From: Actinomycetota bacterium
GTDB lineage: Bacteria; Actinomycetota; Actinomycetes; Streptosporangiales; Streptosporangiaceae
Assembly (NCBI GenBank): GCA_003541285.1
Contig: DPMS01000037.1
Span: 1 to 7,778, forward strand
Direction: 5' to 3'
DNA length: 7,778 bases
Position 1 is the first letter of the stretch; the number at the start of each line of letters is the position of its first letter. Below the pieces are notes generated by a model. That model was not told the origin of the DNA, searched no databases, and saw only the letters and a program-made list of their open reading frames with translations. Of the stretch, positions 1 to 4,874 are shown one piece after another. A program made the position numbers and the translations under genes.

Positions 1-144
1 GGCGGTCCACCCGGCCCACAGGATGCCGTAGGTTACGCGCTTGCTGTGGCTGTATGGCAGCCGTCGCGCAGCCAGACCAGGAATCTTCTGCATCTCTTGC
101 ATCTCTGCAGGCTCCTGCGGCAAGGCATATGTGTCATCGGTCAT
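1..144 (-). CDS. Unidentified protein, N-terminal part only (runs off left edge)
   Basis: An open frame on the minus strand starts at ATG (complement of 142-144) and stays open for 48 codons to the window edge. It begins MTDDTYALPQEPAEMQ, continues through a basic stretch (AARRLPYSHSKR), and reaches a hydrophobic start (VTYGILWAGW) that could be the first membrane segment. A purine-rich AAGGGGGA lies about 10 nt upstream and fits a ribosome binding site, which supports this start. The gene lies 125 nt downstream of the NPCBM-like gene on the same strand, so the two could share a transcript, but the gap is long enough for its own promoter. I do not recognise the family. An acidic N-terminus followed by basic residues and a hydrophobic segment would fit a small membrane protein. 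That is inference from 48 residues only. Confidence 0.6.
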   Translation of the reverse strand, partial: MTDDTYALPQEPAEMQEMQKIPGLAARRLPYSHSKRVTYGILWAGWTA

Positions 145-269
145 GTGATTCTGTTCCCCCTTGTCAATGGTGGTCACCTAATTGTGCTCGGACGAGACGG
201 GCACCCTCGGGAACGTCAGCTGTTTGAGCAAATATAGGCACTGATGTTGCAACAGCTCTTGGACATGGA

Positions 270-986
270 TCAAGAGACGCCAGCGTTGCCGAACGCAACT
301 TCGAAATCGGACACGGCCTGGCTGGTGCGGGCGTCGCGTCCATTGCACGTGAGGCCGAGCTGGGTCACGCCACCAATGTTCAGTTTCACCCTGACCGGAT
401 GGCCGAGCGATACTTGAACAGGCTTTCCAACCTGTTGACCGGATTCGTTACTGAAAGTTATCGTAGCAACGACATCTGTTGCGTTCTGCATGTTGTCCGG
501 GATTCCAGCTACCGCGGTCAATGTGGTGCTGCCAGCCACATCGTAAGCCTCATCCGGCTCGTTACCGGAGCCTCCGTTGCAGTAGAAGGATATGCTCTTC
601 GCATATGGCTGTGCCTCAATGACCTGCTGACCCGCGTAGACTCCCGAGTTATCGACTGTCGGCGTGAGGTCGCTCAGGTAGTGGGCGACGCCCATCACCG
701 ACGCAGGATCTGGTGAACTGTTCGCAACCGGCGTGGAGGATGCTGCGGGTGCGGACGGCTGCCACGCAGCGCTGTACTTCAGTGCGTGAATCTGCCGCGC
801 CTGCTGGCTGACCGTTGCGCGGGCCTGCTGCAGTTGCACGGCTTGATGATGAAAGAGAACACCCAGGACAGCAGAAGAGGACGTCGTGATGGTCGCTACC
901 GCCGTGATAATTCCGGCGAACGAGGTCATCCACGAGGAGAGCCCGGTGAAGAAACCGACCGAGCCGCTCTCCTTGTCTGCGCTCAT
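270..986 (-). CDS. Membrane-anchored protein with NPCBM-like outer domain
   Basis: This 238-residue protein has a short polar N-terminus and one hydrophobic segment at about residues 22-44 (FAGIITAVATI...VLGVLF). A Gln/Ala-rich probable coiled coil follows (47-70), then a Pro/Ser/Ala-rich linker (73-97) and a beta-rich C-terminal domain (about 102-236). The last domain has the NPCBM pattern: YLSDLTP at its start, a small hydrophobic strand (SISFYC), AYDVAGSTTLTAVAGIPD, a VVATITF strand and a closing GVTQLGLTCNG. NPCBM domains are putative carbohydrate-binding modules, so the outer part may bind cell-wall or external glycans. Cys136 and Cys214 could form a disulfide. The start is supported by AGAGGG 9 nt upstream. 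A weak hairpin (CTCTTG/CAAGAG, 256-276) overlaps the stop. Base composition is less GC-rich than the genes on the right, hinting at transfer. Ligand and role are unknown, and membrane orientation (C-terminus outside) is assumed. Confidence 0.75.
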   Translation of the reverse strand: MSADKESGSVGFFTGLSSWMTSFAGIITAVATITTSSSAVLGVLFHHQAVQLQQARATVSQQARQIHALKYSAAWQPSAPAASSTPVANSSPDPASVMGVAHYLSDLTPTVDNSGVYAGQQVIEAQPYAKSISFYCNGGSGNEPDEAYDVAGSTTLTAVAGIPDNMQNATDVVATITFSNESGQQVGKPVQVSLGHPVRVKLNIGGVTQLGLTCNGRDARTSQAVSDFEVAFGNAGVS

Positions 987-1099
987 TGGATACCGCCCTC
1001 TTCCTATCTGACTTCATGACATGCTGTCTCATCCGGGCCGCAGCCAGATCGGCCTCACTCCTATCGCAAGGCGCAGATATACGCTACGGCGATGGATGT

Positions 1100-1128
1100 G
1101 GTCGTGCCGCACCCCTGGCGGCACGACC
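1100..1128. repeat. Perfect 11-bp inverted repeat with 7-nt loop
   Basis: GGTCGTGCCGC (1100-1110) pairs without mismatch to GCGGCACGACC (1118-1128) around the loop ACCCCTG. The stem is strong and GC-rich with no T run on either side. It could act as an actinobacterial-type terminator lacking a U tract, or as part of the structured region to its right. It sits about 110 nt upstream of the NPCBM-like gene start, so it could insulate that gene from transcription entering from the right. Confidence 0.7.
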
Positions 1129-1154
1129 CATAGCCACCCGGTTCTGGATAAAAG

Positions 1155-1171
1155 ACGCCCGAGACGGGCGT
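1155..1171. repeat. 7-bp hairpin with triloop
   Basis: ACGCCCG and CGGGCGT pair perfectly around the triloop AGA. It lies 26 nt to the right of the 11-bp hairpin. A weaker 6-bp inverted repeat (CACAGA/TCTGTG, 1192-1209) follows. Its role is unknown; it may form a double terminator with its neighbour. Confidence 0.55.
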
Positions 1172-1218
1172 ACGGATTACTAAGAGCAGGTCACAGAATG
1201 GTCTCTGTGCATCCGCCG

Positions 1219-1253
1219 AAAATTAGTCATAAAATAGCATGGATAGTGACTAT
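1219..1253. promoter_or_regulatory. AT-rich island with nested inverted repeats (possible operator)
   Basis: This is one of the few AT-rich patches in the window. It holds ATAGT-G-ACTAT (1243-1253), a perfect 11-nt palindrome with one central base. It also holds TAGTCA (1224-1229) matched by TGACTA (1247-1252) across 17 nt. Such nested dyads in an AT-rich patch are typical of promoter-operator regions. No well-placed -35/-10 pair and no credible gene on either side could be identified, so the call is tentative. Confidence 0.3.
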
Positions 1254-1284
1254 TCGCACGGATTGTCCAGCATAAGCTCTTCCT

Positions 1285-1307
1285 CCCGGCGTGCAGCCCC
1301 AGCCGGG
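1285..1307. repeat. 6-bp inverted repeat
   Basis: CCCGGC (1285-1290) and GCCGGG (1302-1307) pair across an 11-nt loop. Taken alone this is common in GC-rich DNA. It is listed because it belongs to the dense series of dyads between 1100 and 1476. Confidence 0.35.
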
Positions 1308-1397
1308 CGGGCAAATCGACCAGCCCTACCTCCGATCTCGGTATGAACTGCCGCATCGGTAAGCAAGACGAGCGCTCGACCACGTGATCTTGCCGCA

Positions 1398-1476
1398 GCC
1401 GTGAGGCCGCCGATGCTCTCCTCACGGCCGCACTGGGCAGTAATGCGTGAACTGCCCAGCGTGCCGCGAAGCGGCA
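1398..1476. repeat. Three back-to-back perfect stem-loops
   Basis: Three perfect hairpins fill 79 nt with only 2-4 nt between them. The first is GCCGTGAGG/CCTCACGGC (1398-1406/1420-1428, 13-nt loop). The second is CTGGGCAGT/ACTGCCCAG (1433-1441/1451-1459, 9-nt loop). The third is TGCCGC/GCGGCA (1462-1467/1471-1476, GAA loop). A 10-bp palindrome, CGAGCGCTCG (1369-1378), lies just to the left. Tight packing of perfect stems outside any gene suggests a folded RNA or a DNA element that folds when single-stranded (origin, transfer or recombination site). The sequence alone cannot decide which, or which strand matters. Confidence 0.6.
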
Positions 1477-2065
1477 TACAAGCGCGACGGAACGAGCGTG
1501 ACCAAGGCAGGAACTAAAGACGGACCCGTAGGCACAGGACCGCCGGCCAGCGGCCAACGCACTACTTTGCCGCGATGAGGTACGTCGAGGTCGCTGAACG
1601 TTCGGTGGCGAAGTCTGCCGCAGGATGCTGTCGGCCGACGGCACGGCGCCTGGAGTTCTGCGGCGCTCGCACACCGACTCGACCGTTGACTGCGCAGCGT
1701 GACCGACTACCGCGGCGGCCGGTGCGCGCGTATCCGATCTGTACGGGTTGGGAATTGCTGATCAGGAGCCTGTGGCGGCGCCGGTAACGGGCTGCTATGT
1801 GCGGAGTGAGGGCGGCCGCGTGGCTGTGGAGATGCGCTTCCGCCGGGCGCGTCTGACCCGCGGCCGGTTCAGCCGACCGGCGTTCTTGAGCTGATGGCGA
1901 CTGCACGCGCCAGTACGTGCGCAAGGCCAGCGGTATCACCCCATCCGGCGGCAACGGCCGAGACGCCGTTCGAGCAGGCGGTCGCCGCCATCGGCCATGC
2001 CACCGCCGGCCTCCTCCGCGACTGCCGCCCCGCCCGCAAGCACAGGCCACGCTTCCTTCTCTCCG

Positions 2066-2084
2066 GCGCCCGAGGCGCGGGCGC
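2066..2084 (-). terminator. Likely terminator of the phosphotransferase gene
   Basis: GCGCCCG and CGGGCGC form a perfect 7-bp GC-only stem with a 5-nt loop (AGGCG). It begins about 30 nt beyond the stop of the minus-strand kinase gene. There is no U tract, which is common for terminators in high-GC actinobacteria. Position and strength support the call. In DNA this GC-rich a chance hairpin is possible. Confidence 0.45.
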
Positions 2085-2113
2085 GGCTGGGCCTGCGATG
2101 ACCGGGTCGGCGT

Positions 2114-3076
2114 CTACCCCGGCCGACCGTCGAGCAGGGGCGCGACCAGCATCGCCGACCGGATCCACTTGGCCCCCTTGCCCGGGTCTCCCGCGGACGC
2201 CGCCCACAGGCCGCCCTCCACGTCGCGTGCCACGCCCCAGGCCGCGACGCGCTCCGGGACCAGGTCGAGCAGGTCGGACAGCCGGCGGATCCGCTCCCAG
2301 ACCAGCGTCGCCGCGTCCTCCCGGCGGATGGGCCACCCGAGTTGGGCGACGAGCTGCCACGGGTCATAGGCGGGATCGCCCACCAAAGGCTTGGGATCGA
2401 TGGCCAGGAAGGGCGAGCGCTGCGCCGCCAGCAGGTTGCCCGGGTTGAAGTCCCCATGCACGAGCACGTGGCGGCCGGCCGACCCCGGCAGCGAGCGCAG
2501 CAGCTCGATGCCGAGGTCGAGCACACCCAGATCGACACCCAGCCCGGCCAGCACGTCTCCATAGCGTCGTGCCCGGCCCGCGGCCACATCCGCCCAGCGG
2601 TCGCAGGTCTCCGCCATCGAGTCGAAGCCGTGTCCTCGAGGCAGGTGGGCACTCTCACTCCAGAGAGCGTTCAGCAGGTTCGCCCCGATCTCCAGGCCGC
2701 GTTCGACCGGCAGGTTCGCGTCCCGCAGCGGCGTGCCGGGCAGGCAGGGCTCAAGCAGCATCGTCCACGCGGCCCGGTCCTCCTCCAGCACCCGGATCGC
2801 GCCCCTGCCGCCCCAGCAGCGCAGCGCAGCCGGCTCCTGCGCGGCCTCGGGATGCGGCCAGGTCACCTTCAGCACGGCAGGGCTGCCATCGGCACGGCTT
2901 ACCGGCGCCACCCACCCGCACACGCCGCCCTTGTAGGGCGGGCCGTTCACCTCCAGCCACCACCGGTCACAGGCAGCCCCGATGAGCTCCGGCAGCCGGT
3001 CCAGCCAGGAGATACCGTCGGCGGACGCATCTCGGGCCGCCCGCAGCCAGGGAGGGACGACGACGGGAATTCTCAC
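2114..3076 (-). CDS. APH(6)/hydroxyurea-type antibiotic phosphotransferase
   Basis: This 320-residue kinase-fold protein matches the aminoglycoside/hydroxyurea resistance kinase family (StrB-like APH(6) and hydroxyurea phosphotransferases). Visible marks are PYKGGVCGWVAPV (47-59), AVLKVTW with the probable ATP-binding Lys70, LLEPCLPGTPL (107-117), and the catalytic loop LVHGDFNPGN (205-214) with Asp209 as the expected base. AIDPKPLVGDPAYDPW (225-240) follows, with Asp227 as the metal-binding Asp. Family members inactivate streptomycin-type aminoglycosides or hydroxyurea by ATP-dependent phosphorylation in the cytoplasm; the substrate here cannot be read from sequence. I chose the GTG start at 3076 because RIPVVVPPWL is where family similarity begins, GAGG lies 7 nt upstream, and the codon overlaps the preceding small ORF by GTGA. 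The frame is open further upstream, but that extension lacks family character. The length is normal for the family, and no catalytic residue appears lost. Confidence 0.88.
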   Translation of the reverse strand: MRIPVVVPPWLRAARDASADGISWLDRLPELIGAACDRWWLEVNGPPYKGGVCGWVAPVSRADGSPAVLKVTWPHPEAAQEPAALRCWGGRGAIRVLEEDRAAWTMLLEPCLPGTPLRDANLPVERGLEIGANLLNALWSESAHLPRGHGFDSMAETCDRWADVAAGRARRYGDVLAGLGVDLGVLDLGIELLRSLPGSAGRHVLVHGDFNPGNLLAAQRSPFLAIDPKPLVGDPAYDPWQLVAQLGWPIRREDAATLVWERIRRLSDLLDLVPERVAAWGVARDVEGGLWAASAGDPGKGAKWIRSAMLVAPLLDGRPG

Positions 3077-3264
3077 GGCACGACCTCGTCCAGGACGATA
3101 CGCGCCACACACGCCAGCGCGTCCGCGCTGGCCGACCTGGAATGAGGGCTGTGACCCGCCTCCGGGTAGAGCCCGGCCCGCACCCCGAGGCATTCGCCGT
3201 AGGCGGGGATCGTCACAGTGAAGTGGTGCGGGAAGCCCTCTAGCCCGGCCAGACCGGCAGGCAT
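3073..3264 (-). CDS. Small unrecognised protein coupled to the phosphotransferase
   Basis: This is a frame of 63 codons from the ATG at 3264, or 70 from an ATG at 3285. It ends GTGCCGTGA, so its TGA shares bases with the GTG start of the kinase gene (GTGA overlap). That is a hallmark of translational coupling. Third positions are mostly G or C along its length. The protein reads EGFPHHFTVTIPAYG in its first third and ends ADALACVARIVLDEVVP. There is no obvious membrane segment or metal site; single cysteines occur in GECLGV and LACVAR. I do not recognise the family. No ribosome binding site precedes either ATG. TAGTCT ends 7 nt before the 3264 ATG, which would fit a -10 box for a leaderless message, so I prefer that start. 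A role linked to the kinase is inference from coupling alone. Confidence 0.55.
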   Translation of the reverse strand: MPAGLAGLEGFPHHFTVTIPAYGECLGVRAGLYPEAGHSPHSRSASADALACVARIVLDEVVP

Positions 3265-3283
3265 GGTGTCGAGACTATTAGGC
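3265..3283. promoter_or_regulatory. Very short divergent promoter gap
   Basis: Only about 20 nt separate the minus-strand small ORF from the plus-strand YCII gene. The gap is locally AT-richer (GAGACTATTAGG). On the minus strand TAGTCT (3277-3272) stands 7 nt before the ATG, like a -10 box of a leaderless transcript. No clear -35 and no ribosome binding site were found for either gene. The plus-strand promoter cannot be placed with confidence. Confidence 0.3.
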
Positions 3284-3835
3284 ATGGAGTTTTTCTGCTA
3301 CCACCGCGACCGGCCCGGCTCCGTGGCGCTGCGCGAGGAACTACTGGAACAGCACTGGTCTTACATGGACCGGTACGCGACACAGATGATCGCCCGCGGC
3401 CCGACCCTCGCCCGCGACGGCGACACACCCACCGGCAGCGTGCACATCACCGACCTGCCCGACCCCGCCGCCGCACGCGCGTTCGCCTTCGACGAGCCCA
3501 ACTACCAGGCCGGCGTCTACCGCGACGTGCTGCTCCGCCGATGGCGCAACACGCTGGGACGCACCATGTGGGACTTCCCCGGCGGCCGGACCGGCGGCAA
3601 CCGGTACCTGGTGCTCGGCCTCGGCACGGGGCAGGCCACCGACCTCACCCTGCCGCCCGGCAGGGACCATCTGATCGCCTACGGGCCGCTGCTGTCCGAC
3701 AACGGCGCCACCTGGCTGGGTACCGCAGTGCTGGTCCGGGCACCCGACCCGGGCACGGCACGGGCCATCCTGACCCCGGACAGGTACGCCGGCATCGAGG
3801 TGCACAACTGGCAGTTCGGCGGGCGGCCGTCATGA
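3284..3835 (+). CDS. Double-YCII-domain protein
   Basis: This 183-residue soluble protein of the YciI-related (YCII) family has a ferredoxin-like fold. The N-terminal half (1-98) is typical: MEFFCYHRDRPGS, a helix with EQHWSYMDRY (His24, Asp29), ARGPTLARDG, then GSVHITDLPDPAAARAFAFDEPN and YRDVLLRRWRN. The second half (about 107-180) repeats the pattern in shortened form: YLVLGLGTG, AYGPLLSDNG, LGTAVLVRAPDPGTARAIL, and HNWQFGG. This makes it look like a tandem duplication. YCII proteins are thought to be small enzymes or binding proteins with a His/Asp site, and most have no assigned reaction. The start is placed at the ATG where family similarity begins. There is no ribosome binding site, so a leaderless message is possible. 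An upstream in-frame ATG at 3263 also exists. Known function: none; in this window it stands divergent to the kinase pair. Confidence 0.8.
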   Translation: MEFFCYHRDRPGSVALREELLEQHWSYMDRYATQMIARGPTLARDGDTPTGSVHITDLPDPAAARAFAFDEPNYQAGVYRDVLLRRWRNTLGRTMWDFPGGRTGGNRYLVLGLGTGQATDLTLPPGRDHLIAYGPLLSDNGATWLGTAVLVRAPDPGTARAILTPDRYAGIEVHNWQFGGRPS

Positions 3836-4288
3836 CCCGCGGACATCCACGATCGGTGGCGGTGGCCGCCGGGGGCGCGCGGTATCCGGGCTGATTTATT
3901 GTTGCACTACGAGCCTTGCTGAGCCCGAGGCCGGAGTAACGCTCGGTGTCTGGGCTGGTCGCGGTCAAAGCGCGATAGCCGCCGTTATTTGCTCTCCGAG
4001 TGGCTGATCGCCGCGTCACAACGCGCGCCCAGATCCGGGAGTCCGGTACTGGTGCACTTAAACACGAAGGTGGCGGCCCCAACGAGGGCGTTCTACTCAG
4101 AACGGTTGATTGTTTTCGCACGCGGCCGCGCTTGGGCCTTGAGTTAGGGCCCGCGCGCCTTCGACTGGCCGCCGTTTGGAGAACGGCGGCGGCGTACTGA
4201 ATGCCGATGCGGCCGGGGATGGTGGTCGCTGCGGACTCGTCCTACGACCTGTGTCCCAGTTTCGGGCTCGTGGTCTTGCCAGGTGCAC
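3836..4288. other. Gene-free stretch between the YCII gene and the padR operon
   Basis: Open frames here are short, rich in Arg/Pro/Thr and lack ribosome binding sites. Composition shifts from very GC-rich to patches such as GATTTATTGTTG (about 3892) and GGTTGATTGTTTTCG (about 4104). That change suggests inserted or decayed DNA rather than a compact intergenic spacer. I see no transposase motif, terminal inverted repeat pair or tRNA. GGTGCACTT occurs twice (4051-4059 and 4282-4290), the second copy running into the padR -35 box. One strong hairpin is listed separately. Confidence 0.55.
4168..4190. terminator. Strong hairpin, possible terminator
   Basis: GCCGCCGTT (4168-4176) and AACGGCGGC (4182-4190) form a perfect 9-bp stem with a 5-nt loop (TGGAG). 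It sits about 100 nt before the padR promoter and could shield the operon from upstream transcription. There is no T run on either side, so the terminator call rests on stem strength and position. Confidence 0.4.
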
Positions 4289-4317
4289 TTGACGCCATCT
4301 TATCTAACCGTTAGGTT
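4289..4317 (+). promoter_or_regulatory. Promoter of the padR-ABC operon
   Basis: TTGACG (4289-4294) is a near-consensus -35 box. TAGGTT (4312-4317) fits the actinobacterial -10 pattern TAnnnT. The spacer is exactly 17 nt. Transcription would start near 4324, giving a leader of about 20 nt before the padR ATG. The -10 box and start point are covered by the repeats described in the operator entry. Confidence 0.6.
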
Positions 4318-4334
4318 GAGTATAACCGTTAGAT
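4302..4334 (+). promoter_or_regulatory. Probable PadR operator: paired dyads over the promoter
   Basis: TAACCGTTAG occurs twice (4305-4314 and 4323-4332), 18 nt apart. The first copy sits in the odd palindrome CTAAC-C-GTTAG (4304-4314). The outer flanks ATCTAAC (4302-4308) and GTTAGAT (4328-4334) are perfect reverse complements, so the whole unit is also one large dyad. It covers the 3' part of the spacer, the -10 box and the start point. A bound repressor would block RNA polymerase. PadR proteins bind dyads of this kind in front of their own genes, so autorepression is the natural reading. Confidence 0.6.
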
Positions 4335-4343
4335 GGAGCTTGC

Positions 4344-4874
4344 ATGCAGCAGGAAGTCGTGCTGGCGCTGTTGGCCAAGGAGCCCTCGCAGGGCTACCAA
4401 TTGCGCGCGCGGCTCGACGAAGCCCTCGGTTCCCTGGGCGAAGGGCTGAACGCCGGGCATATCTACGTCACTCTCGGCCGTCTGGAGAAGACGGGCATGG
4501 TGGCCCTCGAGGAGCCACCCGAGGGCCGCACTCAGCGGGCCGACCGGAAGGTGTACTACTTGACCCCGGCCGGTCAGGAGCGGGTCTTCCAGTGGCTGTC
4601 GGAGGTGAGCTGGCCGAGGCCCGACCTGGCAGAGTTCCACCTGAAGCTCGTTGCCGCCGCCCAGGCCCGGCTGGCTGACCCGGTCAGCATCGTCGACGCC
4701 CAGCGACGCGCGCTGCTGCGGCGGCTGCGAGACGCGCAGCGAGCTGCCATGGGGGAGCCGGACCACTCCAATGCAGCCTTGCTGCTGGAGGGAGTCGTGT
4801 TGCGGCTCCAGGCGGACCTTCGCTGGCTGGAGGCATGCGAGCGGAGCTGGGCCCGTCGAAGGGATGGGTCATGA
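4344..4874 (+). CDS. PadR-family transcriptional regulator
   Basis: This 176-residue PadR protein has an N-terminal winged helix (about 3-88): VVLALLAKEPSQGYQL, the recognition-helix stretch AGHIYVTLGRLEKTGMV (38-53), and the wing followed by RKVYYLTPAGQE (68-79). The C-terminal half is helical and Arg/Leu-rich (about 95-172), like the dimerisation helices of this family. PadR proteins are dimeric repressors released from DNA by small hydrophobic or antibiotic-like ligands, and often control adjacent transporters. The start is fixed by GGAG 5 nt upstream. Its TGA lies inside the ATGA that starts the ATPase gene, so all three downstream genes should be one translationally coupled operon. The paired dyads over the promoter suggest it represses its own operon. 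The ligand is unknown. Confidence 0.9.
   Translation: MQQEVVLALLAKEPSQGYQLRARLDEALGSLGEGLNAGHIYVTLGRLEKTGMVALEEPPEGRTQRADRKVYYLTPAGQERVFQWLSEVSWPRPDLAEFHLKLVAAAQARLADPVSIVDAQRRALLRRLRDAQRAAMGEPDHSNAALLLEGVVLRLQADLRWLEACERSWARRRDGS

Larger units (their letters stand above)
987..2113. other. Long stretch without a convincing gene, rich in inverted repeats
   Basis: No frame here gives a protein I can believe. The longer open frames are Arg/Ser/Ala-rich, lack ribosome binding sites and change composition along their length. The stretch contains many perfect inverted repeats (1100-1128, 1155-1171, 1192-1209, 1243-1253, 1285-1307, 1369-1378, 1398-1428, 1433-1459, 1462-1476, 1863-1881) and one AT-rich island (1219-1253). 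From about 1950 to 2110 the plus strand has a short gene-like frame (TPFEQAVAAIGHATAGLL...) with G/C third positions. A minus frame over the same bases looks equally plausible, so neither is called. The stretch could hold a structured RNA, decayed mobile DNA or simply spacer. Confidence 0.6.

Noticed and set aside
46..237. Plus-strand 63-residue hydrophobic frame near the left edge
   Set aside because: No ribosome binding site. The minus strand here has a better start with a purine-rich site and runs off the window.
218..253. Minus-strand TTGCAA and TATATT as a promoter for the left-edge gene
   Set aside because: The two boxes are only about 10 nt apart, too close for a sigma-70-type promoter. 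The overlapping palindrome TGTTGCAACA (245-254) was noted, but no gene regulator context supports it.
399..716. Plus-strand frame opposite the NPCBM-like gene
   Set aside because: It is the antisense shadow of a gene with domain structure and a ribosome binding site.
1250..1674. Minus-strand frames across the stem-loop region
   Set aside because: Arg/Ser/Ala-rich products without recognisable motifs. The inverted repeats fall inside them at random, so they are best explained by GC-rich noncoding DNA.
987..1900. tRNA or CRISPR array in the repeat-rich gap
   Set aside because: No T-loop-like GTTCGA motif with matching stems, and the inverted repeats differ from each other in sequence, so they are not repeat-spacer units.
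1894..2448. Long plus-strand frame with a gene-like part at about 1950-2110
   Set aside because: Its 3' two thirds lie antisense to the well-supported kinase gene, no ribosome binding site precedes it, and a minus frame over the same bases looks equally gene-like.
4000..4200. Short plus-strand frame in the gap before padR
   Set aside because: No ribosome binding site, mixed third-position bias, and it contains the strong hairpin at 4168-4190.
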